NCBI GenBank assembly: GCA_965203565.1
Contig: OZ241896.1
Location: 2,046,001 to 2,110,000, forward strand
DNA length: 64,000 nt
Direction: 5' to 3'
Source of the DNA: JAAXGX01 sp965203565
Lineage (GTDB): Bacteria > Acidobacteriota > Vicinamibacteria > Vicinamibacterales > UBA8438
Shown: positions 1 through 8,377 of the stretch, one piece after another
How the letters are laid out: every line of letters begins with the position of its first letter
Position numbering within the stretch: position 1 is the first letter of the stretch
Translations under genes and position numbers: made by a program
Notes under the pieces: generated by a model
Told to the model about the DNA's origin: nothing
What the model saw: the letters and a program-made list of their open reading frames with translations, nothing else
The model's database searches: none

Positions 1-2
1 TC

Positions 3-650
3 GAACAGGACGGGAGGTTGGGACTGATGCCCCGGATCGAGGAACCGGCCGACGCCTTCCCGCTGCTGCGCCGGCTGGTGGGCGAATACATGGGGGCGGG
101 CAAGAAAAAGGGCCTGGTGACGAACTGGCTTCCCGCCCATCTGCGCGACGGCAACGACGCGGTCAGCCCGCGGTCGTTGGTGAGGCTGATCGAACAGGCG
201 GCAGGGAAGGACGCAGCGAACAAGTCCTTGCGTCCGCCCCGCCTGATTCATCCGACCGCGCTGCGGCAGGCGCTCGACGACGTGTCCGGCGAACACGTAG
301 GGCAGGGCATTACCAGCGAATGGCCGTGGCTGGAGGGGGTTCGCAGGCGGCTTGAACCCGATCGGCTCGTGTCCTGGAAGTGGAAGCGGGTCGTCGAGTT
401 GCTCGGCGCCGAATGGGGCGGGTCCTGGGGTCCTTCCGGCACGGCAGGCCGCCCGCCGGCGGACCAGCCGGCGGAGCTTCTGGACTATCTGATCGAGATC
501 GGCGTGTTTCGCCGGCGCTCGGACGATCGTGTCGACGTTACGGATCTGTATCTCTCCGGCCTGCGCCTGCGCCGCAAGGGCGGCGTCAAGTTGGGGCCGA
601 TGCGCCACGGCGCGCGGCGGAACGCCGCCCGCGCTCGGCCGCCGGCGTGA
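3..650 (+). CDS. C-terminal part of a large P-loop ATPase of the BREX locus (truncated by window edge)
   Basis: The reading frame is open to the left edge of the window. The TTG at 18 and ATG at 27 are therefore probably internal codons and the real start lies outside. The visible 215 residues carry no Walker motifs. They resemble the C-terminal tail of large defence-island ATPases, with the stretches LRRLVGEYMG, GLVTNWLPAHL, LIEIGVFRRR and a final LRLRRKGGVK block that looks like a winged-helix tail. The stop at 648-650 lies about 70 bases before pglZ on the same strand, so this is probably the upstream gene of the same operon, in the position BrxC-type ATPases take in several BREX types. 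Whether it is BrxC itself or another locus-specific ATPase cannot be decided from the tail. The family call is inference. Confidence 0.55.
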   Translation, partial: EQDGRLGLMPRIEEPADAFPLLRRLVGEYMGAGKKKGLVTNWLPAHLRDGNDAVSPRSLVRLIEQAAGKDAANKSLRPPRLIHPTALRQALDDVSGEHVGQGITSEWPWLEGVRRRLEPDRLVSWKWKRVVELLGAEWGGSWGPSGTAGRPPADQPAELLDYLIEIGVFRRRSDDRVDVTDLYLSGLRLRRKGGVKLGPMRHGARRNAARARPPA

Positions 651-718
651 GGAATGAGTGATATGACGCCGCACATATGCACATATCCCGGCGCGCGTCC
701 GAGCCGTCGCATGAACCG

Positions 719-3058
719 ATGACCGAGCCGGCCCGCGACACCGTCCTCGACCGCCTGATCGCCAGCCTCCGGGAGCGCGCGGCGCCGCTCGACGGGCAGG
801 CTCCGCCGGACGCGGTCCTCTGGACCGATCCGGGGGGCGAGTGGGAGCCGCTGGTCGACCTGCTGCTGGCGCGGGCCGGCGAAGCGCTCGTCCTGGGCGA
901 CTACCGGCCGGATCGCCGCACTGGTCCCGCCGTCTGGCTCCGGTGCGTCGTCGACCGCGCCATCGCCGCGCCGGGGCCGCCCGGCGAACGCCCGCCGATC
1001 GTCTACCTGCCCGGGGTGGGGCGGCAGGCGCTCCGGGCGGGGGCGGGCTGCCCGGACCGCCTGAAGCCGCTGGTGGAGCTGCTGTTCCGGGGGGCGTGGT
1101 GGCGTCACCCGAACGGCGGAGACTGGACGGCGGCGGCGTTCCTGACCTCGCCGAAGGCGCTCGGGCTGGACGTCGCGGGCGATCGCGCGACGGCCGCCGC
1201 GCTGCGGCGGGCGCTGCTGGAAGTGGCGGTGACGCCGGTGGCGCAGCTCGCGGGCCGCCGCCTGACGGCGGACGACTTCGACCGGATGCTGGCGGGCGAC
1301 GTGGCGCGCGACCTGCTGCGGTGGATGGGCGATCCGGAAGGGGCGCGGGGCCGCCTGGGGGAGAACGGCTGGCGTGCGTTCTGCAGCCGCTGCCGGAAGG
1401 AGTTCGGCTTCGACCCGGCGCGCGAGGCGGACGTCGCGGCGGGGGAGCGGCTGGCGGCGGGCGCGGGACCGTGGGCGGCGGTGTGGGAGCGGTACGCCGA
1501 GGCGCCCGCCGGCTACGGCGGCGTGGCGGAGCTGCTCGGACGCAGCCGGCCGGCGGGCGCGCTGCCGCTGGGCCGCGACCGGTGGCCCGACCTGAACGCG
1601 GAGGACGAGCAGGCGGTGCGCGGCGCGCTCGCCGCGCTGCCGGAGCTGCCGCACGCCGCGGCGTGCGAGGCGGTTGCGGAACTGGAGCGGCGGCACGGCG
1701 AACGCCGGCGCTGGGTCTGGGCGCGGCTGGGCCGGGCGCCGCTGGCGGAGGCGCTGCGCCCGCTCGCGGTCCTGGCCGGCGCGGCGCGGCGCGCGCTGGG
1801 CGGCGCCGCGCCCGACGACGTGGCGGCGGCGTACCTGGAGCGCGGCTGGCGGGCCGATCTCGCCGCCTGGGAGGCGTTGGCCGCCGCGCCGGTCGGCGAC
1901 GAGGCGTGCGTGCAGGCGGCGGTGCGGCATCTGGCGGAGCCGTGGCTGGAGGAGTCGGCGCGGGCGTTCCAGGCCGCGCTGGCCCGGGCGCCGCTGTCCG
2001 GGGCGGGCGCGCAGCCGCCGGTGGCCGCGGCGGACGACGAGTGTCTGCTGTTCGTCGACGGACTGCGGTTCGACCTCGCGCGGCGGCTGGCGGCGCGGTT
2101 GGAGGATGGCGGCTGCCGCGTCGGGATCGGGCGCCGGTGGGCGGCGCTGCCGACGGTCACGGCGACGGCGAAGCCGGCGGTCACCCCGCTGGCGGCGGAG
2201 ATCGACGGCGGCGCGCTCGGTCCGGCGTTCGCCGCGCGGCTGAAGGAGGGCGGCCGGCCGGCCGACGCGCCGAACCTCCGCACGGCGCTGGAGGCGCGCG
2301 GTTATCAACTGCTGGGCGCCGGCGCGGACGCCGACGACGACGCGCCGCGCGCCCATCCGGCCCGCGGCTGGCTGGAGGCGGGAGAGTTCGACAGAATGGG
2401 GCACCGGATGGGCGCGCGGATCGCGGGTCAACTGGCGGCGGAGATCGAGCGGCTGGCGGTGCGGATCGAGCGCGTGCTGGCCGCCGGCTGGCGCGCGGTG
2501 CGCGTGGTGACCGACCACGGGTGGCTGTTGCTGCCCGGCGGGCTGCCGAAGGTCGACCTGCCGAAGCATCTGACCGCGAGCCGGTGGGCGCGCTGCGCGG
2601 TCGTCGCGAGCGAGGCGTCGCCCGAGGTCGCCCGCGTCCCCTGGCACTGGAACGGCGGCCAGTGGTTCGCCGCCGCCCCGGGCGTCGCCTGCTTCAACCG
2701 GTCGGCGGAGTACGCGCACGGCGGGCTCAGCGTTCAGGAATGCGTGGTCCCGGATCTGACGGTGACCCGCGCCGGCGGCGAGGAGACGGCCGCGCGCATC
2801 GCGTCGGTGACGTGGCGCGGCCTCCGCTGCTTCGTCGAAGCGGAGGTCCGCGGCGGACCGGCGGCTGCCGACCTCCGCCTGGAGCGTCCCGGCGGCGCGT
2901 CGGTGGCGGCGGCGGCGAAGCCGGTCGGCCCGGAGGGCGCGGTCAGTCTGGTCCTGGCCGGCGACGAGCACGAGTCGGCGGCGCTGGCGCTCGTGCTGCT
3001 GGACGCCGCAGGCCGGGTGCTGGCCCACCGGCCGACCCGCGTCGGAGAGGACGGATGA
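719..3058 (+). CDS. pglZ: BREX phosphatase-like protein PglZ (type B-like)
   Basis: PglZ proteins belong to the alkaline phosphatase superfamily and are core parts of BREX phage exclusion. This 779-residue protein shows the N-terminal PglZ pattern (VLWTDPGGEWEPLV), then GPAVWLRCVVDR and IVYLPGVGRQ. The C-terminal half carries the phosphatase-fold motifs: LLFVDGLRFD with its metal-binding Asp near residue 447, a Thr-rich ATAKPAVTP segment, and VVTDHGW with Asp-His near 599-600. The block order and WTDPGG...LGDY pattern fit the PglZ type B group of type 1 BREX best. ATG 719 is preferred over ATG 677 because family homology begins a few residues after it. The stop overlaps the brxL start (ATGA), which implies translational coupling. 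Confidence 0.9.
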   Translation: MTEPARDTVLDRLIASLRERAAPLDGQAPPDAVLWTDPGGEWEPLVDLLLARAGEALVLGDYRPDRRTGPAVWLRCVVDRAIAAPGPPGERPPIVYLPGVGRQALRAGAGCPDRLKPLVELLFRGAWWRHPNGGDWTAAAFLTSPKALGLDVAGDRATAAALRRALLEVAVTPVAQLAGRRLTADDFDRMLAGDVARDLLRWMGDPEGARGRLGENGWRAFCSRCRKEFGFDPAREADVAAGERLAAGAGPWAAVWERYAEAPAGYGGVAELLGRSRPAGALPLGRDRWPDLNAEDEQAVRGALAALPELPHAAACEAVAELERRHGERRRWVWARLGRAPLAEALRPLAVLAGAARRALGGAAPDDVAAAYLERGWRADLAAWEALAAAPVGDEACVQAAVRHLAEPWLEESARAFQAALARAPLSGAGAQPPVAAADDECLLFVDGLRFDLARRLAARLEDGGCRVGIGRRWAALPTVTATAKPAVTPLAAEIDGGALGPAFAARLKEGGRPADAPNLRTALEARGYQLLGAGADADDDAPRAHPARGWLEAGEFDRMGHRMGARIAGQLAAEIERLAVRIERVLAAGWRAVRVVTDHGWLLLPGGLPKVDLPKHLTASRWARCAVVASEASPEVARVPWHWNGGQWFAAAPGVACFNRSAEYAHGGLSVQECVVPDLTVTRAGGEETAARIASVTWRGLRCFVEAEVRGGPAAADLRLERPGGASVAAAAKPVGPEGAVSLVLAGDEHESAALALVLLDAAGRVLAHRPTRVGEDG

Positions 3059-5115
3059 CCGAAACGGCGGTGATGGACCCGCTGGACGCGCTCGCCGCGG
3101 AAGCGTTTCCGGGCTATCTCGTGCGCAAGGATCTGGTGCGGCGCTACGCCCGGCAGTACCCGGTTCCGACCTACGTGGTGGAGTTCCTGCTCGGCCGCTA
3201 CTGCGCGAGCGTCGACGAGCGGGAGATCGCCGAAGGACTGGCGATCGTCGAGCGGCAGCTCCGGGGGCGCACCGTGCGCGCCGGCGACCAGGAGGTGTTC
3301 AAGTCGCGGGCGCGGGAGGACGGGTCGGTCAAGCTGATCGACCTCGTCCGCGCGCGGCTGGACGCGAAGAACGACTGTTACGTGGCGGAGCTGCCGAGTC
3401 TGAACCTGAGCGACGTGCAGGTGGCCGACGCGGTCGTCCGGGAGAACCAGCGGATGCTCGCCGACGGGTTCTACGCCGAGGTGACGCTCGCCTACGACCC
3501 GGTCGAGTCGCAGGACGCCTCCGGCCGCCCGTTCCGGATCGCGCTGCTGCGCCCGATCCAGATGTCGAAGCCGGACGTGCTCGACGTGCTGGCCCGGGGG
3601 CGCCGGGCGTTCACGACGGCGCGGTGGCGCGACCTGCTGATCCGCTCGGCCGGCCTGGAGCCGGACCGGCTGGACGAGCCGGCCAAGCGGGTCGTCCTGC
3701 TGCGGATGGCGCCGTTCGTCGAGCGCAACTACAACCTGGTCGAGCTCGGTCCGCGCGGCACCGGCAAGAGCCACGTCTACCAGCAGCTTTCGCCGTACTC
3801 GCACCTGCTGTCGGGCGGGAAGGCGACGGTGGCGAAGATGTTCGTCAACATGGCGACCGGGCAGCGCGGTCTGGTCTGCCGGTACGACGTCGTCTGCTTC
3901 GACGAGATCGCCGGGGTGTCGTTCGACCAGAAGGACGGCGTCAACGTCATGAAGGGGTACATGGCCTCCGGCGAGTTCAGCCGGGGGAAGGAGTCGATCC
4001 GCGCCGAGGGCGGGATCGTCATGGTCGGCAACTTCGACGTCGACGTCGAGCAGCAGCAGCGGATCGGCCACCTCCTCGGTCCGCTGCCGAAGGAGATGCG
4101 CGACGACACGGCGTTCCACGACCGGATCCACGCCTACGCGCCCGGCTGGAGCTTTCCGAAGCTCAACCCGAACGAGCACCTGACCGGCCGCTTCGGCCTG
4201 GTCAGCGACTTCCTGAGCGAGTGCTGGAGCCGCCTCCGGGAGACGAGCCGCGTCTCGGCGCTCCAGAACCGCGTGTTCTGGGGGGGCGCCCTCAGCGGCC
4301 GGGACGTGGAGGCGGCGGCGAAGACCTGCTCCGCCCTCCTCAAGCTGCTCTTTCCCGACCCGGACGCGCCGGTCCCCGACGACGACCTCGAAGCGATCGT
4401 CCGCTTGGCGCTCGAGTCGCGCCGGCGCGTGAAGGAGCAGCAGAAGCGCTGCCTGAAGAGCGAGTTCCGCAACACCCACTTCTCGTTCACGCTCGGAGTG
4501 GACGGCGTCGAGCAGTTCGTGGCGACGCCCGAGCTGCACAGCGACGAAGCGATAGACGGCGACCCGCTGCCGCCGGGCCAGGTCTGGGCGATCGGACCGG
4601 GCGACGGCGCGGCCGGGGCGGGACTCTACCGGGTGGAGGTGGTGGCCGGCCCCGGCGGCGGCGTCCGGATACTGAACCACCCGACGCCGCCGGCGTTCCG
4701 GGAGAGCGTCCGGATCGGCGAGCAGAACCTGTACGCCCGGACCGCCGAGTTCGTGCGCGGCCGCGACCCGCGCGCGCACGAGTTCTCCATCCAGCTGCGG
4801 CCGTTCGACACGGACAGGTCGGGCGCCGGACTGGGACTGCCGGTCCTGACGGCGTGCGTCGGCGCGCTGCTGGAGCGGAGCGCGAGAGGCGGGACGATCG
4901 TCGTCGGGCCGCTCAACCTGGGCGGGTCCGTCGACGCGATTCCGAACCCGGTCACCGTCGCGGAGCTGGCCGTCGACAAGCAGGCCGCGACCCTGCTGAT
5001 GCCGGTGGCGTCCCGCCGCGCGCTCAGCGACCTGCCCGACGACCTCTGGACGAAGATCAACGTCGAGTTCTATCGTGATCCGGCGGACGGCGTCTTCAAG
5101 GCGCTGCTCGACTGA
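3055..5115 (+). CDS. brxL: BREX protein BrxL (AAA+/Lon-like)
   Basis: BrxL is the conserved AAA+ protein of type 1 and type 4 BREX systems and is needed for phage exclusion. The 686-residue product has a family-typical N-terminal domain (about 1-210), then an AAA+ core. The Walker A motif GPRGTGKSH is at residues 232-240 and Walker B VVCFDEIAG is near 279-287. A Lon-like domain lies near the end (about 580-670). When I align that domain by eye with Lon, the positions of the catalytic Ser (PSAG) and Lys (GGLKEK) are not conserved: the protein reads SGAGLGL and NPVTVAEL instead. Proteolysis is therefore unlikely, in line with published views that BrxL is an MCM-like DNA-binding motor. ATG 3055 overlaps the pglZ stop. 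It is the last BREX gene and runs toward the oppositely oriented higBA pair. Confidence 0.92.
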   Translation: MTETAVMDPLDALAAEAFPGYLVRKDLVRRYARQYPVPTYVVEFLLGRYCASVDEREIAEGLAIVERQLRGRTVRAGDQEVFKSRAREDGSVKLIDLVRARLDAKNDCYVAELPSLNLSDVQVADAVVRENQRMLADGFYAEVTLAYDPVESQDASGRPFRIALLRPIQMSKPDVLDVLARGRRAFTTARWRDLLIRSAGLEPDRLDEPAKRVVLLRMAPFVERNYNLVELGPRGTGKSHVYQQLSPYSHLLSGGKATVAKMFVNMATGQRGLVCRYDVVCFDEIAGVSFDQKDGVNVMKGYMASGEFSRGKESIRAEGGIVMVGNFDVDVEQQQRIGHLLGPLPKEMRDDTAFHDRIHAYAPGWSFPKLNPNEHLTGRFGLVSDFLSECWSRLRETSRVSALQNRVFWGGALSGRDVEAAAKTCSALLKLLFPDPDAPVPDDDLEAIVRLALESRRRVKEQQKRCLKSEFRNTHFSFTLGVDGVEQFVATPELHSDEAIDGDPLPPGQVWAIGPGDGAAGAGLYRVEVVAGPGGGVRILNHPTPPAFRESVRIGEQNLYARTAEFVRGRDPRAHEFSIQLRPFDTDRSGAGLGLPVLTACVGALLERSARGGTIVVGPLNLGGSVDAIPNPVTVAELAVDKQAATLLMPVASRRALSDLPDDLWTKINVEFYRDPADGVFKALLD

Positions 5116-5134
5116 ACGTCCAGGATTGCCGCGG

Positions 5135-5458
5135 TTACGGGAGATCCGCCGCCGCAATGTCGCTCGACGAAGCCGCGGCCCGGATTCTGGCGACCTTGAT
5201 GCGGTCGGCTCGCTTCATCGCCTGGGCGAGGTCGTAGGCGGCCTGCAGGCGATGCCACGTCTCCGCGCCGCCGCCGAACGCCTTGTCGAGTCGGATCGCC
5301 ATCTCCGGGGATATTCCGGAACGCGCGTTCACGACGTCCGACAGCTGCTTTCGGCTGACCCCGATCCGTTTCGCGGCCTCGGTCACGCTCAACCCGAGCG
5401 GGACCAGGCAATCGCGCCGAACCGACAGGCCCGGATGCGGCGGATTCTTCATGGCCAT
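5135..5458 (-). CDS. higA: HigA-type antitoxin (XRE helix-turn-helix)
   Basis: The 107-residue protein has the HigA pattern: a short N-terminal PPHPG segment, LGLSVTEAAKRIGVSRKQLS as the helix-turn-helix (about residues 22-42), then ISPEMAIRLDKAFGGGAETW, the hallmark stretch of HigA/VapI antitoxins. It should bind and neutralise HigB and repress the shared promoter. ATG 5458 is chosen because an AAGG sequence lies just upstream; a TTG at 5482 would only add a non-conserved extension. It follows higB with a 37-base gap, the toxin-first order typical of higBA. Its stop lies 20 bases from the end of the convergent brxL gene. Confidence 0.9.
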   Translation of the reverse strand: MAMKNPPHPGLSVRRDCLVPLGLSVTEAAKRIGVSRKQLSDVVNARSGISPEMAIRLDKAFGGGAETWHRLQAAYDLAQAMKRADRIKVARIRAAASSSDIAAADLP

Positions 5459-5495
5459 CACTGAAACCTTACCTTCCGGCAAAACGGGCGTGCCG

Positions 5496-5774
5496 CTAGT
5501 GGTAGTCGATCAGATCGACCCCCGCGACGTCCGGCCCTTCAAAACGGAAGACGATGCGCAGGTTGCCCGAGACGCTGACCGCCCAGTCCCCCTTGCGATC
5601 TCCTTGCAGCGGATGCAACCGGAAACCCGGCAGGGCCATGTCGCCCGGCGCTTTCGCCTGATCAAGACGGGCAAGGAGCCGTTCGATCTTTTCCGCGTGT
5701 TTCGACGGCAGCCCTCGTCGATTTCCGGTCTCATAGCATTGTTTGAGGCCCTTGTGCCTGAAGTTCCGGACCAT
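5496..5774 (-). CDS. higB: HigB-type toxin (RelE superfamily mRNA interferase)
   Basis: The 92-residue protein matches short HigB toxins: an initial VRNFRHKGLKQCYETG segment, KHAEKIERLLARLD, a proline/leucine-rich GFRLHPLQGD stretch, then the core WAVSVSGNLRIVFRFEG. HigB toxins cleave mRNA on the ribosome. The start ATG at 5774 is preceded by GGAGGTGA with an ideal spacing of about 8 bases. The gene lies upstream of higA and downstream of a promoter with an overlapping inverted repeat at 5881-5909. The pair sits next to the BREX genes, which suits a defence island or stability module, but a link to phage defence is only contextual. Confidence 0.9.
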   Translation of the reverse strand: MVRNFRHKGLKQCYETGNRRGLPSKHAEKIERLLARLDQAKAPGDMALPGFRLHPLQGDRKGDWAVSVSGNLRIVFRFEGPDVAGVDLIDYH

Positions 5775-5880
5775 AAGTCTTCACCTCCGCCCGCGCGATT
5801 CAATGGATTTTCAAAAATGCACATGATTCAGATGTTTTTGATGGATGGAATTTGCACTCAAAGCACCAGGAACGCCGGCT

Positions 5881-5909
5881 ATTGTAACCTGTAACCTATC
5901 AGGTTGCAA
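5881..5909 (-). promoter_or_regulatory. higBA promoter with overlapping operator repeat
   Basis: On the minus strand a -35 TTGCAA (5909-5904) and a -10 TACAAT (5886-5881) are separated by exactly 17 bases. The spacer contains an inverted repeat AACCT-GAT-AGGTT, and a second direct AGGTTACA copy runs into the -10. An antitoxin bound there would block RNA polymerase, the usual autoregulation of higBA. Transcription would start near 5873, leaving a leader of about 100 bases before higB. The patch is clearly richer in A+T than its flanks. Confidence 0.7.
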
Positions 5910-6034
5910 GGCGTTTCCGGGCCGCCGCGGCAGGTTCGCCGAGCGACGGGTCGGCGGCCATGCGCGGTAGACTGTTGCGGTCGTCGCGCCCGTTGGGACG
6001 CGGCGACGGTTCGGCCTCGGAGGGGAGGATGAGC

Positions 6035-8170
6035 ATGAGACGCGCATCGCGTGCAGGCAGGTCGTTGCGCCGGATCCTGGTCGCCGCTTGCGGGCTGGCG
6101 GGAGGGCTGGCCGCCGCCGCGCCGGCGGAGGGGCAGTCGCGGACGCCCGACGGCACGTTCCAGCCGTGGCACGCGGTGACGTACCGCTCGGTGCTGTGGG
6201 CGGAGGCGTCGCCCGACGGCGACCGGATTGCGTTCCTCCGGTCCCGCCCGCGCCGGCCGCTCGACGACGAGAGCGGCCGGGCGTGGGTGGAGCTGTACGT
6301 GCTCGACGCCGACGGGCGGGAGACGCCGTTCGTCACCGGCGCAGTGTCGGTCGGACGGCCCGCCTGGATCGGCGGCGACGAGCTGGCGTTCGTCCTGCGG
6401 CGGGAGGGCGACGAGCATCGAAGCGTCTACGCCATCTCGACGCGCGGCGGCGAGGCTCGGAAGCTGTTCGAGCATGCGGCCGACGTCGGCGCGTTCGACG
6501 TGAGCCCCGACCGGCGGAAACTGGCCTTTCTGGCCGTCGAACCGCAGGACGCGGACCGGGAGGCGCTCGAGCAGCAGGGGTTCAACCAGGAGATCTTCGA
6601 GGAGGACCTGCGGTTTACGCGGCTGCACGTCGTCGATCTCGCGTCGGGCGACGGGCCCGCCGACCGTGCAGTGAGGACGATTGAGGTCGAAGGGTCGCTG
6701 CGGTCGGTCCGCTTCGCGCCGGACGGCCGGCGCCTCCTCGTCGGGGTGACGCCGACGCCGCTCGTCGACGACGGATTCGTCGCCCGGACGCTTCGGGTGG
6801 TGGACCTCGACGGCCGCGTGACCGCGCGCATCGAGACCGAAGGGAAGCTGGGCGGCGCGGCGTGGAGTCCGGACGGCCGGCGCGTCGCGCTGATCTCGTC
6901 CGTCGATCGGAACGATCCGGCGCCGGGCCGCCTGACGGTGGTGAGCGCCGAAGGCGGCGCGCCGCGCGATCTGCTGCCCGGTCTGGAAGGGCACGTCGCG
7001 GCGTTCGACTGGCGGGACGCGGAGACGCTGGTCTACGTCGCCGACGTCGGAACCGGGACGGAAGTGGGCGCGGTCTCCATCGATGGCTCCGGACGGCGGA
7101 CGCTGCTGCCGGCCGGCGAGCTGGTGGTCCGCCGCATCGACGCCGATTCCCGGGGCGGGGCCGTGCTCGTGGCGGAGACGCCGCGGCATCCGAACGAGCT
7201 GTACACGCTCGGCGCCGACGCCGCGCCCGCGCGCCGCACCGACAGCAACCCGTGGCTGGCCGACCTGCGGTTCGCCGAGCAGACCGTCGTCCGCTACCCG
7301 GCGCGCGACGGCCTCGAACTGGAAGGCGTCCTGATCCGTCCGCTCGATTACGAGCGCGGCCGGCGCTACCCGCTGATCCTCGTCGTGCACGGCGGGCCGG
7401 AGGCCCACTACTCCAACGGCTGGCTCACCGGCTACTCGACGCCGGGGCAGGTGGCGGCGGCGCGCGGCTTCGCGGTGCTGTATCCGAACTACCGCGGCAG
7501 CACCGGACGCGGCGTCGCGTTCTCGAAGATCAGCCAGGCGGCCGCGGCGGGGCCGGAGTTCGACGACCTGGTCGACGGCGTCGATCATCTGGTCGACGCC
7601 GGCCTCGTCGACCGGGAGCGGGTCGGCGTCACCGGCGGCTCCTACGGCGGGTACGCGTCGGCGTGGGGCGCCACCTACTACTCCGAACGGTTCGCCGCCG
7701 CCATCCCGTTCGTCGGCATCAGCAACGCCATCTCGAAGATGGGGACGACCGACATCCCGCAGGAGATGCACGACGTCCACCACCGCAAGCGGCTCTGGGA
7801 CGACTGGGAGTATTTCGCGCGGGCCAGCCCGATCCGGTACGTGACGCGCAACCGCACGCCGACCTTGATCCTGCACGGCAAGAACGACCCGCGCGTGCAC
7901 CCCAGCCAGTCGCTGGAGCTGTACCGCCAGCTCGATCTGGTGGGACAGGCGCCGGTCCGCCTCGTCCTCTATCCCGGCGAAGGGCACGGCAACGCCCGGT
8001 CGGCGGCCCGGCTCGACTACGCGTTGCGCACCCTGCGCTGGATGGAGCACTATCTGCAAGGCCCCGGGGGCGACCCGCCCGACCCGGCCATCGACTACGC
8101 GGCGGCGCTGCCCTGGGCCGATTCGGACGACGCCGGCGAGGGCGGCGCGGCGGACTCGGCAGGCAAGTAG
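6035..8170 (+). CDS. Exported S9-family serine peptidase (prolyl oligopeptidase/acylaminoacyl-peptidase type)
   Basis: The 711-residue protein starts with a basic N-terminus and a hydrophobic signal segment ending near APAEGQ, so it is probably exported. Residues about 50-420 form a WD40-like beta-propeller with repeated PDGRR motifs. The C-terminal alpha/beta-hydrolase domain carries the S9 catalytic triad: Ser536 in GGSYGGYAS, Asp618 in HGKNDPRV and His651 in GEGHGN. Such enzymes cleave short peptides, often dipeptidyl or acyl-aminoacyl ends. ATG 6035 is chosen because GGGGAGG lies 6 bases upstream; ATG 6029 directly abuts that sequence. It is the first of several exported enzymes in this region. 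Confidence 0.9.
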   Translation: MRRASRAGRSLRRILVAACGLAGGLAAAAPAEGQSRTPDGTFQPWHAVTYRSVLWAEASPDGDRIAFLRSRPRRPLDDESGRAWVELYVLDADGRETPFVTGAVSVGRPAWIGGDELAFVLRREGDEHRSVYAISTRGGEARKLFEHAADVGAFDVSPDRRKLAFLAVEPQDADREALEQQGFNQEIFEEDLRFTRLHVVDLASGDGPADRAVRTIEVEGSLRSVRFAPDGRRLLVGVTPTPLVDDGFVARTLRVVDLDGRVTARIETEGKLGGAAWSPDGRRVALISSVDRNDPAPGRLTVVSAEGGAPRDLLPGLEGHVAAFDWRDAETLVYVADVGTGTEVGAVSIDGSGRRTLLPAGELVVRRIDADSRGGAVLVAETPRHPNELYTLGADAAPARRTDSNPWLADLRFAEQTVVRYPARDGLELEGVLIRPLDYERGRRYPLILVVHGGPEAHYSNGWLTGYSTPGQVAAARGFAVLYPNYRGSTGRGVAFSKISQAAAAGPEFDDLVDGVDHLVDAGLVDRERVGVTGGSYGGYASAWGATYYSERFAAAIPFVGISNAISKMGTTDIPQEMHDVHHRKRLWDDWEYFARASPIRYVTRNRTPTLILHGKNDPRVHPSQSLELYRQLDLVGQAPVRLVLYPGEGHGNARSAARLDYALRTLRWMEHYLQGPGGDPPDPAIDYAAALPWADSDDAGEGGAADSAGK

Positions 8171-8304
8171 ATGCCCGCCGCGGGCCGATCCGGGAGTATG
8201 CTGGCGGCCGGTCCGCACCGGACGGCCCGCGATGCGGATTCGGTGGATCCGGGCAGATCCGGACAGGAGGATGCAATGACCGGCGGAATGAGTACGCGCG
8301 CCAC

Positions 8305-8321
8305 GGGGGGGGGGGGGGGGG
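8305..8321. repeat. Homopolymeric G17 tract upstream of the PQQ dehydrogenase
   Basis: Seventeen consecutive G residues lie between two possible starts of the PQQ dehydrogenase. Upstream is a strong AGGAGG with ATG 8276 at 5 bases; downstream is GGAG with ATG 8378, which begins the signal peptide. Such tracts slip easily during replication, PCR and sequencing, so the length should be treated as uncertain. Confidence 0.95.
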
Positions 8322-8377
8322 CTACGGCCTCTGCAGCATGCTGGCGGGCGCTCCAAGGAATGGGTGGAGCCCGGCGA

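Noticed and set aside
841..3054. Long extension of brxL in frame upstream of ATG 3055
   Set aside because: The frame overlaps pglZ in another register and encodes low-complexity Arg/Gly/Ala sequence; family homology begins at 3055.
8171..8377. Small separate gene between the S9 peptidase and the PQQ dehydrogenase
   Set aside because: The frame is continuous with the PQQ dehydrogenase and contains only low-complexity sequence and the G17 tract; no independent stop or homology is seen.
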